Origin: Tunicatimonas pelagia
GTDB taxonomy: Bacteria > Bacteroidota > Bacteroidia > Cytophagales > Cyclobacteriaceae
Length of the DNA stretch: 64,000 nt
Direction: 5' to 3'
NCBI RefSeq assembly: GCF_030506325.1
Contig: NZ_CP120683.1
Span: 5,407,001 to 5,471,000 of the forward strand
Made by a program: the position numbers and the translations under genes. The notes beneath the pieces are model-generated. The model did not search any database, was not told the DNA's origin, and saw nothing but the letters and a program-made list of their open reading frames with translations. Shown here in pieces: positions 28,321 to 36,200 of this stretch. The stretch's first letter is position 1; every line of letters begins with the position of its first letter.

Positions 28321-28905
28321 TTGAAAATAGGCTTATTTTTCGGTTCGTTTAATCCTATTCATACGGGGCACCTAATTGTAGCCAACGTGGTTCGGCAACA
28401 GGCCAGCTTAGACCAAGTTTGGTTTGTGGTTTCACCACAGAACCCATTCAAGAAGCAGAAAGCCCTACTGAACGAAGTTGATCGGCTACGCATGGTAGAG
28501 CTGGCGGTAGAAGATAATTATGATCTTCGGCCCTGCAATGCTGAGTTTAGTATGCCTAAGCCTAGCTATACAGTTAACACCTTGGCCTATTTGAATGATC
28601 GCTACCCCCAGCATCAGTTTTACCTGATTGCGGGTAGCGATGTGCTAACGCATTTGCATCGTTGGAAGAACGCGAAAGAAATTCTTAGCTATACCCCAAT
28701 TCTGATATATCCTCGCCCTAATGTGGCTGAAGAAAAAATAAAGGATGAGATCAGAAACCATCCGAATATCAAAAAAGTAGAGGCCCCGTTGTTAGATATT
28801 TCGGCTACCTTTATCCGCCGGAGCATCCGAGGTGGTTTATCGGTAAAATATCTGGTGCCCGATTTGGTAGAAGAATATATTCAAAGCCGCAAATTATATC
28901 TCTAA
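28321..28905 (+). CDS. nadD: Nicotinate-nucleotide adenylyltransferase
   Basis: Joins nicotinate mononucleotide and ATP to form deamido-NAD in NAD synthesis; cytoplasmic. The 194-residue protein begins KIGLFFGSFNPIHTGH, the nucleotidyltransferase GxFNPxHxGH signature (8-17), and ends with the ISATFIRRSI (ISSTxIR) motif near 160-169. The start is a TTG, because the first in-frame ATG would cut off the active site. It lies 9 bases after the FAS1 gene and converges with frr. Confidence 0.93.
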   Translation: MKIGLFFGSFNPIHTGHLIVANVVRQQASLDQVWFVVSPQNPFKKQKALLNEVDRLRMVELAVEDNYDLRPCNAEFSMPKPSYTVNTLAYLNDRYPQHQFYLIAGSDVLTHLHRWKNAKEILSYTPILIYPRPNVAEEKIKDEIRNHPNIKKVEAPLLDISATFIRRSIRGGLSVKYLVPDLVEEYIQSRKLYL

Positions 28906-28908
28906 TCA

Positions 28909-28982
28909 GAGAGAGAAAGATGGAGGATGGAGAACGGATGCAATCTGTATTAATTCTCCGTCTTCCTTTCTCCTTTTTTCCG
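28909..28982. terminator. Repeat-built bidirectional terminator, nadD/frr
   Basis: Between the two convergent stops lie purine-rich heptamers (gatggag twice) and complementary pyrimidine units (ttctccg, tcttcct, ttctcct) followed by a T-run. The halves fold into an imperfect hairpin about 20 bases long. It has the same design as the hairpin at 4451-4520, with different units. Confidence 0.55.
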
Positions 28983-28983
28983 T

Positions 28984-29547
28984 TTATACAGTCATAATCT
29001 CTTTTTCCTTGACGTGGAATACGTCGTCTATTTTTGTGGTGTATTGATTGGTAAGTTCCTGTACTTTGTCTTCGCCCCGCTTTACCTCATCTTCTGAGAC
29101 ACTTTCTTTCAGCAAGGCTTTGATACTGTCATTGGTATCCTTGCGAACGTTTCGTACACTAATTTTACCGTTTTCAGCTTCGGTCTTGGCTTGTTTTACC
29201 AGTTGCTGTCGCCGCTCTTCGGTAAGTGGGGGAATATTGAGTCGGATGAGTTCGCCGTCATTTTGCGGATTCAAACCCAAATCAGAGTTCATAATAGCTC
29301 GCTCGATATCTCCCAATAAGTTCTTTTCCCACGGCTTAACCATGATCGTTCGGGCATCGGGTGTAGTGATAGATGCCGTCTGATTAATGGGAGTAGGATT
29401 GCCGTAGTACTCTACCATCAGGCCATCTAGCATACCAGGGGTGGCTTTACCTGCCCTGATTTTCGCAAATGCTTGATGAACGTGGGTAAGCGACTGTTCC
29501 ATCAGTTGCTGAGCTTCGTCCAAGTATAGTTCGATTTCTTCAACCAT
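28984..29547 (-). CDS. frr: Ribosome recycling factor
   Basis: Splits post-termination ribosomes together with EF-G. The 187-residue protein has the expected length and the RRF hallmarks: a central VKPWEKNLLGDIERAI, GLNPQNDGELIRLNIPPLTEERRQQLVK over about 100-130, and a helical C-terminus. It starts MVEEIELYLDEAQQLM. The usual neighbour pyrH is not upstream; instead, the decayed MNT/HEPN region begins about 80 bases away on the opposite strand. Confidence 0.95.
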   Translation of the reverse strand: MVEEIELYLDEAQQLMEQSLTHVHQAFAKIRAGKATPGMLDGLMVEYYGNPTPINQTASITTPDARTIMVKPWEKNLLGDIERAIMNSDLGLNPQNDGELIRLNIPPLTEERRQQLVKQAKTEAENGKISVRNVRKDTNDSIKALLKESVSEDEVKRGEDKVQELTNQYTTKIDDVFHVKEKEIMTV

Positions 29548-29632
29548 GCGTATAAAGAGTTAGGTTTCAGTATTGAAAACACATGTAAGGCAGCGAACTT
29601 ACTAAAAAAAAATCTATCTTGGTACTTTGAAG

Positions 29633-29987
29633 ATGCTCTCTATTGTGAAGATAGAAGAATACTTTGATCGTCTAAATGAATGTTGTAGCCACTATAACAT
29701 CAACCAGTTATATCTGGTAGGTTCTTTCGCTTCTGGTAAAAATACTAGCAAGAGTGACATAGATTTTCTAATTAGTTTTAATGGTCTCATTAAACCTTAT
29801 TCTGACAAACTTCTAAGGTTCGTGACGCCACGAACCTTAGAAGTTTGTCAGAATATCCTCTATTATAGACGATATTTCTGATCGTTACTTCGGCTTACTT
29901 GAGTTTCTTCAAAAAGAATTGCACAAAGAAGTCAATCTTATTGAAGAATCTGCTGTAAAGAACCATTTTTTACGAATCGATAGATAA
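29633..29987 (+). pseudogene. MNT-type nucleotidyltransferase interrupted by a palindrome
   Basis: The reading frame from the ATG at 29633 holds the minimal nucleotidyltransferase core GSFASGKNTSKSDIDFLI (GSx10DxD), then FNGLIKPYSD. It next runs through a 58-base perfect palindrome and stops at 29881. The rest of the gene continues in another frame as SDRYFGLLEFLQKELHKE and NLIEESAVKNHFLRIDR, ending at 29987. Near-identical words TATTCTGA (29798-29805) and TATTTCTGA (29873-29881) flank the intruding segment and could be a target duplication. In MNT/HEPN toxin-antitoxin pairs this protein AMPylates the HEPN toxin; here it must be inactive. Confidence 0.85.
29798..29855. mobile_element. 58-base perfect palindrome inserted in the MNT gene
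   Basis: Arms 29798-29824 and 29829-29855 are perfect reverse complements (27 bases each) around the loop acgc. Adding a 26-base tail, the intruding segment is about 76 bases long. It looks like a small non-autonomous palindromic element (REP or MITE-like), but no transposase is attached. Sister copies elsewhere in the genome would be needed to confirm mobility. Confidence 0.6.
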
Positions 29988-30640
29988 GAACAAAAAGCTT
30001 CTCTATGACATTTCAAAGTGTATTGAAAACCTCTCTGTTTTTACAGAGGGGTTAGACTTCAACTGTCTTTCCGAGGTGCCCAATCCGCGTAGAAACACTT
30101 TGCTCAAGCAACACTTGCTCTCTGACACTCTCTTGCTAAGCTTGTTAGCTACCCTATCAGGCTGTGATTTAGATGAAGAGATAGAAGAATATGGTAAGAA
30201 CCAAGACTGCCATGTCTGTAAACGCATCGACCTGCTGGAAGAAGTGCTGGCTTGGAAGAATATTCAGTCCATCATTATGGTACACGCCCTGCGAGAAACT
30301 GGTACCAAACAGCAAGAAGAGTACCGCTTTCATTTGAGCGATGTGGTTAAAAGACCGGCCTATTTTAACAAAAAAGTCAGGGAACACTGGGGCGTAGAGA
30401 ACTCATGGCATGGCTGGGCAACTCCGTGGCACTTGGATGTCAGCTTTGATGAAGATCGTTATTACACCAACACCAAGAACGGGGCTCAGAGCCGAAATAC
30501 GCTTAGAAAGCTTCAGGCAGATAGACGACAAGCACAGCATCATTGCTCGGTTAGTGCCTTTAACCTGGATCTTAACCGCTAAAATGCCCGTTGTTCTGAA
30601 ATTGCGTATATTTTCTTCGCAAACCTATTATTCAGTATGA
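29983..30640 (+). pseudogene. HEPN scrap joined to a decayed ISAs1-family transposase
   Basis: In one frame, LLYDISKCIENL resembles the first helix of HEPN (DUF86) proteins, the normal partner of MNT genes. It then runs into PNPRRNTLLKQHLLSD and LLATLSGCDLDEEIEEYG, an ISAs1-type N-terminus. After residue 42 of that frame the text jumps to LRETGTKQQEEYRFHLSDV and VREHWGVENS, DVSFDED, TKNGAQ, the ISAs1 C-terminus. About 200 catalytic-core residues are missing, a small insertion splits NSxHW, and the end is frameshifted near 30515. The likely history is IS insertion into HEPN followed by internal deletion. Confidence 0.75.
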
Positions 30641-31262
30641 AAGAAGAGATACCTATCGCTCCCCCTAAACCCAAAAAGATGTGGCTAAAGCAGCTACCCA
30701 TTAGTTTTGAGAAGAAGTTTTGGAATTCAGAAAAGATCATCAGTCTTTCAGCCTTCATTGTTAGTATTGCCACACTACTGGCTTTAATGTACCAGATACG
30801 CATATCTAGTGAGCAAAACGAACTGGTCAGGAAGCAGCAGTATGCTTCGGTATTACCTTACGTTGAAATATGGCCAGCAAATCGTAACTCTAGTCACTTT
30901 TCGCTTAGCCTAGTGAACAACGGGATAGGCCCAGCATTTATCAACGAGGTTAGAGTAGTATACGAAGGGCAGGTATATAAGAATGATCCAAGAACTTTCT
31001 ACTATAGCAAAATTATTAAGACCGACACAATTCAATTTGGATACGCCGATATTATTAAGGGGCAGGTATTACCCCCCGGAGAAGCAAGAACAATGATTGA
31101 GACTAGCGTTTCGCAGATAAACTAAGGTACTGGTTCGGGCGACCTGCTGATGGTGAACGAGCTAGAGTAGAAATTATCTATTCCTCTGTTTATGGTGAAC
31201 AGTGGATTACTGAAGGTATTTCAGGAATTCCTGAACCTTTATCCGTTGAAAGCCCGGAGTAA
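30637..31262 (+). pseudogene. Membrane-anchored hypothetical protein with a frameshift
   Basis: The frame from ATG 30637 gives 162 residues: a Pro-rich cytoplasmic start, one transmembrane helix (about 37-54), and a beta-rich domain with NNGIGPAFINEV. It ends at a TAA (31123-31125). In another frame, coding continues without a stop as YWFGRPADGERARVE then IIYSSVYGEQW to 31260-31262. A full-length protein of about 205-208 residues with a single one-base frameshift near 31100-31125 is the simplest reading. No family was recognised. A sequencing error cannot be excluded. Confidence 0.65.
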
Positions 31263-31344
31263 TTTTCACTTAAAAAAATATAGTAATCCGAAGAAGCAAC
31301 CTTAGCAGTTCTGGGTGCATCCAATATATAAACGTACTACTTTT

Positions 31345-32070
31345 ATGAATTTACTTTTTCCGATACAACGCAGTAAATCTATATTTCTACTGATTTTTCT
31401 TTTCCCAACCTTAAGTCTTGCCCAGGGCGTGCGAGGAGATGGGAATGTGGTGACCGAAACCCGGCCAGTTTCTTCTTTTGATGCTATTGTAGTTACGGGT
31501 AGCGTCGATGTGTATCTGAGTCAGGAGGATGAAGTGTCGGTGACGGTAGAGGCTGATCAGAACTTGCAGGAGGTTATCCGAACCGAGGTGAAGGGCAGTA
31601 CGCTGTATATCTCCGAGCGCAAGAATATTCGTAAGGCCGAATCGCGTAAGGTGTACGTTGGCTTTCAGGAAGTGACTAGTCTGATTGCCAAAGGAGCTAC
31701 CGATATATACGGTCGTACTCCCATTCGGGGTCAGAGCCTGGAAGTAGGTATTAGCGGAGCTAGTGATGTTACCCTGGAAGTGTACGTAGATGAGCTGGTT
31801 TGTCGTGTTCAGGGAGCAGCCGATGGTTATCTGTCGGGGGAAGCTACGGCCATGATTGCTCGGGTATCCGGTTCCTCCGACCTGGAAGCGGGTGACTTAG
31901 TAAGCCAAAGCTGCCAAGTAGAAGCCTCCGGAGCATCTGATGCGTTTGTACACGCTACTGAGTCGCTGGATGCCAAAGCCAGTGGTAGCAGTGATATTGA
32001 GTATCGGGGTAATCCCCAAACCCTCCGCAAAGAAGAAAGCACCGCCGCGGATGTGAGTTCTCGGAATTGA
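31345..32070 (+). CDS. GIN-domain (DUF2807) exported protein
   Basis: A 241-residue protein of the head-GIN-domain family. From the ATG at 31345 the signal peptide ends near LSLAQG; a GTG 30 bases upstream is less likely. The body is a repetitive right-handed beta-helix-like fold with recurring GASD, GSSD and GAAD turns (SGASDVTLEV, VSGSSDLEAGD, ASGASDAFVHA), common in Bacteroidota envelope proteins of unknown function, possibly adhesive. It stands alone, followed at once by GA-rich repeat units. Confidence 0.88.
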   Translation: MNLLFPIQRSKSIFLLIFLFPTLSLAQGVRGDGNVVTETRPVSSFDAIVVTGSVDVYLSQEDEVSVTVEADQNLQEVIRTEVKGSTLYISERKNIRKAESRKVYVGFQEVTSLIAKGATDIYGRTPIRGQSLEVGISGASDVTLEVYVDELVCRVQGAADGYLSGEATAMIARVSGSSDLEAGDLVSQSCQVEASGASDAFVHATESLDAKASGSSDIEYRGNPQTLRKEESTAADVSSRN

Positions 32071-32137
32071 AAGGGTGAAGGGTAGAAGGGGTGAGGGCGG
32101 AAAGATGAAGGGTGTGAGGCGGGAAGGTGAAGAGGGC
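32071..32137. repeat. Left GA-rich repeat arm of the four-helix-bundle locus
   Basis: Purine-rich 7-8 base units (gaaaggg, tgaaggg, tagaagg) start directly after the GIN-gene stop. The outermost part is closely complementary to the outermost part of the CT-rich arm at 32430-32494. The two arms bracket the four-helix-bundle pseudogene. Confidence 0.7.
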
Positions 32138-32161
32138 TAAAACGCGTAATTTTGAGGTGTT

Positions 32162-32429
32162 ATGAGTAAAAAGATTGAGGGGTTTGAGGATTTAGAAGTT
32201 TGGCAAAAGAGTACAGCATTAGCACTAACTTTATATCAGCAGCTAAAAAGAGTTTATTCAGTTTCTGTATATTGCCCGAGGTTCTTATGCCGAACTGTGA
32301 ACTCAAATCTACATTGCTTCTCAGGTAGAAATACTGACTCCAGACACAGCGAAAGAACTTCATACCCAAACCCAACAAATTTCAGCCGTGCTGTACAACC
32401 TAATCCAGTACCGCCGAAAATTCACCTAA
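32162..32429 (+). pseudogene. Degenerate four-helix-bundle (23S rRNA intervening-sequence) protein
   Basis: The ATG at 32162 opens with IEGFEDLEVWQKSTALAL, the hallmark start of the 23S rRNA intervening-sequence protein family (about 115-130 residues). After about 33 codons the frame shifts, and coding resumes in the next frame as FLYIARGSYAEL, a TGA stop (32298-32300), TQIYIASQVEILTPDTAKEL and AVLYNLIQYRRKFT, ending with TAA at 32427-32429. The second helix and the loop with the usual IPSNIAEG motif are deleted, about 40 residues. The family's function is unknown; here the gene is dead. Confidence 0.88.
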
Positions 32430-32494
32430 CACTCCAACCTTCTACCCTTTCACTCTCCCACCCTCTACCTCGTACCCTTCAACCCTTCACTTAA
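32430..32494. repeat. Right CT-rich repeat arm of the four-helix-bundle locus
   Basis: This begins at the base after the pseudogene stop and is made of pyrimidine-rich units (cttcaaccc, cttcac). Its reverse complement starts gtgaagggttgaaggg, nearly the same as the left arm's gtgaagggtagaaggg. The arms could pair around the pseudogene in RNA or single-stranded DNA. Confidence 0.7.
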
Positions 32495-32523
32495 CATTAT
32501 CACCCCACGTGAGTTGAAAAAAT

Positions 32524-33255
32524 ATGGCTGATTCTTTGAGTATATTGGTAGTAGGAGCTACCGGGCGCACCGGGGCAGAAATTGTAAGTAAGCTGCACAA
32601 TGCTGGGCACACTGTGCATGCGCTGGTAAGAAATACCGCTAAAGCCCAACGACTACTCGCTTCTGACATTCACCTGATTGAACATGATCTGCAAGATTAT
32701 TCGGGCTACGATACCATTGTCCAGGGGAAAGATATTATCGTATATGCTGCTGGCTCTACGTCCTTCAGGAGTTACTACTTTGGAAAGAATACGCCCAAGC
32801 ATATTGATTACCAGAGTGTGCGACAGATGGCAATGGCGGCTGAGAACCACTCCGTAAAGCAGTTTATCCTGATATCATCTATGGGCGTAACCCATCCGTT
32901 TTTCTTTCTTAACATATTCGGGCGGGTGCTCACCTGGAAGCTACGAGGAGAAAATGCGCTCCGCAGTACCCACCTAAACTACGTTATTATTCGTCCGGGT
33001 AAGCTGATAGATGAAGGCTATACGCCGGAGCAGTGCGTCCTTTACCAGGACGATAAAATTCGTAACCAGGCTATTAGCCGAGAAGAAGTAGCCGAAATTA
33101 CCAAGCAGTGCGTAGCCAATCCCGATTTGGTACGAGTGACGTTTGAGCTGATTAAAGACGAATCGCTAGCTGCTGAACCACTTTCTGCTAAGTTTGCCCG
33201 ACTTATTCCCGACCAAAACCGCACCCCCTACACCCAAGTGAAAGTAACAGCTTGA
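32524..33255 (+). CDS. NAD(P)-binding SDR-family protein (NmrA-like)
   Basis: A 243-residue atypical short-chain dehydrogenase. ILVVGATGRTGAEIV (6-20) is the GxxGxxG dinucleotide loop and YAAGSTSF lies near 75. There is an SSMGV segment but no clear catalytic YxxxK, as in NmrA/HSCARG-type or SDR5-like proteins. Such proteins often reduce quinones or sense NADPH. It stands alone, facing the BamA-like gene tail to tail. Confidence 0.82.
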   Translation: MADSLSILVVGATGRTGAEIVSKLHNAGHTVHALVRNTAKAQRLLASDIHLIEHDLQDYSGYDTIVQGKDIIVYAAGSTSFRSYYFGKNTPKHIDYQSVRQMAMAAENHSVKQFILISSMGVTHPFFFLNIFGRVLTWKLRGENALRSTHLNYVIIRPGKLIDEGYTPEQCVLYQDDKIRNQAISREEVAEITKQCVANPDLVRVTFELIKDESLAAEPLSAKFARLIPDQNRTPYTQVKVTA

Positions 33256-33368
33256 AAGAAGGTGATTTGAGCGGAAAGCTTTTGATATGGAGCGGTGAGT
33301 AATATGGGGGTTGGAATGAAGTGCTTAGCGGACTTCGGTCTCCCGACTCCGGTTGCCGGCCTCTGTGA

Positions 33369-35408
33369 TTATCGGAAGCGGAAGACCTCGGGTTTACGAA
33401 CGTCAAAGTCTAGAAAGTCAGGAATGGGAATACTCCCAACCCGAAAGCCGAACCAGCTTTCACCTTCGGGAGTGCGAGGGTAAAAAGCAAATCGTACCTG
33501 AAACGTTTCAAACGCTAGGTTCTCGTTTCGTACCCGAAAGCCAAATCCAAGACCTTGGTAGGAGGGAGTTCGAAAAAGTCTTTCGTCAGTCTGGGCAATC
33601 AGTCCTGCATCGGCAAACACAAAGCAGGCCATCCGAAAGCTATAAAAATTTACCGGAGGGTAGGCTACCGTTTCTAAACTGATAGCTAGCCGTTCATTTC
33701 CTTCCAGCACCCAACCCTCTAATCCTCGAATACCTTCTTCATTGTTAAGCGTAACTAGGCCCAAACGAAAGTCAACATTTTGGGTTCTATTTACTCCCTG
33801 GGTATAGTCTGCCTTCAGAAACACGCGGTACCGGGTGCGTCGCCGATGAATTAAGTAACTAAAACTAGTAAGTTGCAACCGGAATACGCCATCTTCCAGC
33901 GAGTTGTTTCGCCAAAAACCTCCCCAGTTTGCACTGGCCGATACATAGCCTAAAGCCGGAATAAACCCACCACGGGAATACAGCACTCCGGTGTAATAGC
34001 GATTATAAAATTCACCGTACTCCGGCCCAGCAATAACTTCGGCCAGCTGGCCAATCGGGATGTCCTCGGTACGTCCGTAGGTATATACTAGTGTTTCGGT
34101 GGTGTAGTAGCGTCGAGAAAAACCAGCCCCAAAGAGTAGGAGGTCCCGATGATGGAAAGCAGGGTTAGTATTGGCTGCTACCTCAGGACGCTCAAAGAAA
34201 TACTGACGGTTATAGCGGGCGGCAGCAATCAAACGGGTACGATCATCAAAATTTCTAACCCCAAAACTACGGCTTAGCCAGTAGTCTTGATTAAAAATTC
34301 CGTAGCGAATAAACGGTATATTCTCAGGCCGACTAAACGTATCCAGAATCGGATAAGAGTTTACCCAAGGATCAAGTGTTGTAAGCCGATTGTAGCTTAC
34401 GTCGATACCCCCTGCGTAGCGGATATCAGGCACTACAAAACGCCGGCTTAGCGTAAAACTTCGTATGTGATCCCACATTGTATACCGATACCGCAGTTCT
34501 CCCTCAATGAAAGAACCCCGAACGTTCGGAATGCGGTACCGCCCTTCGTAACCCACTCGCGGAGATTCATCGGGCGCGACAATAATAGCATTGCTCAACT
34601 CATGACCGGTTCCCAGCACATTGACGTTAGTAGCCTCTACACTACCTTCAATGAAGCCTTCCGGTGCAGCATCGAAGGTGTAGGGGATTACATCTTCCGT
34701 AATAAGTAGTAAGTCTACGGTATCAGCATTATTAGCCCGGGGCTGTACAATCAGGCGAGCATCCCGAATGAATCGTAGCGATCGGATAACCCGCTCGTTG
34801 TCAGCCAGTCGCTCTGGAGTTAGAGCGTCTCCCTTTTCCAGTAATAGGTTGTTTTTTAGTACCTGATCTTGGGTATTAATATGAATCTGATTGTAAAACT
34901 GCGATAGTTTGGAGGCGGCTTGTCGGGCGGTGTCGGTTACACTGGGCCCGAATATATCAATCTTCTTTAGGTAAATATTTCCTACATACTTTCCGTTGTA
35001 GTCAGCCGACTCAGGAGGGGAAGACGATTTCTTCTTTGACACATTGGCGGACGATGAACTACTATTTAGGTCAAATAACCAATCAAATAGCTGTTCGCCT
35101 ACTTTACGTTTTTCTAGTGTCTTCTTTAACCTTTTGTAAAATGCTTGTTGCTCTTCCCCTTTGTTCTGCTTCACAACTTCTTCCACTCGGGTGCGAATGG
35201 TATCGGTAACGTAGATGACGGTATCAGTTTTAGTAAAAAATGCGCTATCTTTGGTAAATACAAAGCTATTTCCTTGCACGTAAATAGTATCAATTACTAC
35301 TTTTTGGATAGTATCTTGCGGGGTTTCTGTCTTTTGAGCGTAAGCCGATTGAAACTGAAACAGAAGAATACAAAAAATAAGATAAACGAAACGAGCAGAA
35401 TATTTCAT
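33369..35408 (-). CDS. BamA/TamA-like outer-membrane beta-barrel protein
   Basis: A 679-residue outer-membrane protein. The ATG at 35408 gives a signal peptide ending FQSAYAQ; an in-frame start 54 bases upstream would add a non-signal extension. Residues about 140-250 look like a POTRA domain (KIDIFGPSVTDTARQAA, NLLLEKGDALTPERLADNERVIRSLRFI split over the domain), followed by an Arg/Tyr-rich barrel of about 400 residues ending in FRFR. Resemblance to BamA/TamA is at fold level only; role in protein or lipid export is unknown. Monocistronic, with a 790-base gap upstream. Confidence 0.75.
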   Translation of the reverse strand: MKYSARFVYLIFCILLFQFQSAYAQKTETPQDTIQKVVIDTIYVQGNSFVFTKDSAFFTKTDTVIYVTDTIRTRVEEVVKQNKGEEQQAFYKRLKKTLEKRKVGEQLFDWLFDLNSSSSSANVSKKKSSSPPESADYNGKYVGNIYLKKIDIFGPSVTDTARQAASKLSQFYNQIHINTQDQVLKNNLLLEKGDALTPERLADNERVIRSLRFIRDARLIVQPRANNADTVDLLLITEDVIPYTFDAAPEGFIEGSVEATNVNVLGTGHELSNAIIVAPDESPRVGYEGRYRIPNVRGSFIEGELRYRYTMWDHIRSFTLSRRFVVPDIRYAGGIDVSYNRLTTLDPWVNSYPILDTFSRPENIPFIRYGIFNQDYWLSRSFGVRNFDDRTRLIAAARYNRQYFFERPEVAANTNPAFHHRDLLLFGAGFSRRYYTTETLVYTYGRTEDIPIGQLAEVIAGPEYGEFYNRYYTGVLYSRGGFIPALGYVSASANWGGFWRNNSLEDGVFRLQLTSFSYLIHRRRTRYRVFLKADYTQGVNRTQNVDFRLGLVTLNNEEGIRGLEGWVLEGNERLAISLETVAYPPVNFYSFRMACFVFADAGLIAQTDERLFRTPSYQGLGFGFRVRNENLAFETFQVRFAFYPRTPEGESWFGFRVGSIPIPDFLDFDVRKPEVFRFR

Positions 35409-35504
35409 AGCATAGTTGCTAAATAAACTACGCTCAGGTGAAAAAGTATAGTACGTGAGCAATTAGAAAAGTAATAAAAAAAATCTAATTAATTTAACTG
35501 AATC

Positions 35505-35540
35505 CAATTGCCGCACGAATTTGTTTTTTTGCGGCAATTG
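35505..35540. terminator. Isolated stem-loop with flanking T-run
   Basis: Perfect 11-base arms (35505-35515 and 35530-35540, caattgccgca and its complement) enclose a 14-base T-rich loop and are followed by ctcatttttt. It has intrinsic-terminator form on the plus strand although no plus-strand gene precedes it, so it may end an unannotated small RNA or be a leftover. Confidence 0.45.
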
Positions 35541-36164
35541 CTCATTTTTTAGTTGCGGTACAAGTAGTACGGGGGCTAATACTTTGTTAAGCCTAAAATT
35601 GAGGCGGCCGCCGCGTGAATAACCTACTCCCGCAATGTTCTCTGACAGAGCATTGGATTCGAAAATGAAGAACCATATTGTGGTATGCACAAACTAAAGA
35701 TTGCTAGTAAATAGAATTAGTCAGGTTTTAAACTCGTGTCTTTATAATTATACAAGTTGCAGTTCGTTAGTAGTGCGAATAACGAGTTCATGAGGGAAAT
35801 GATTGTTTATGGTGAGATTTAGTAGGAACATCATTAGTGATATTCCTACAGCTTGACCAGTTTTCTAATGTCATTTTTCTGTAGTTATGAATTTTTCCGA
35901 CAAAGACCTATATTCGTGAGCAGAAAAAGGGTGTATTTTTTTTTACAGAAGAAACCATACAGGGATTTGATTAAGAATACAGCAAATATATTCTACAATC
36001 ATTAACACTCTTTCAATATTAGCTCGTCCAGAAGTGTGCTCAGTTTCAAAGTAGGTAGCGCTATCCGAATAACAGGTTTTTTCTATTAGTAACCTATTGA
36101 TTTCGGCTAAGAGAAGCGTGTTGCTAAAAACAGCACTGGCAAAATTCGCTGAAATTTTTTTACT

Positions 36165-36172
36165 TATCTTTG
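36165..36172 (+). promoter_or_regulatory. Candidate -7 box of the exopolysaccharide operon
   Basis: TATCTTTG matches TAnnTTTG and lies 28 bases before the ATG of the Wzc-type kinase gene. The -33 region is only a weak TTC. It would drive the run of plus-strand genes to 42.7 kb. Confidence 0.4.
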
Positions 36173-36200
36173 TATCTATCACTACACACTGCATCGATCT

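Larger units (their letters stand above)
35409..36200. other. Gene-poor 790-base gap before the polysaccharide locus
   Basis: Holds one strong stem-loop (35505-35540) near the BamA-like gene and a -7 box just before the Wzc-type gene. Two frames of 75 and 83 codons on the minus strand lack coding character. No RNA gene is recognised, though the size leaves room for an uncharacterised regulatory RNA upstream of the polysaccharide genes. Confidence 0.5.

Noticed and set aside
35943-36194. 83-codon minus-strand frame before the Wzc-type gene
   Set aside because: No recognisable domain, no promoter or ribosome site, and it runs through the predicted EPS promoter.
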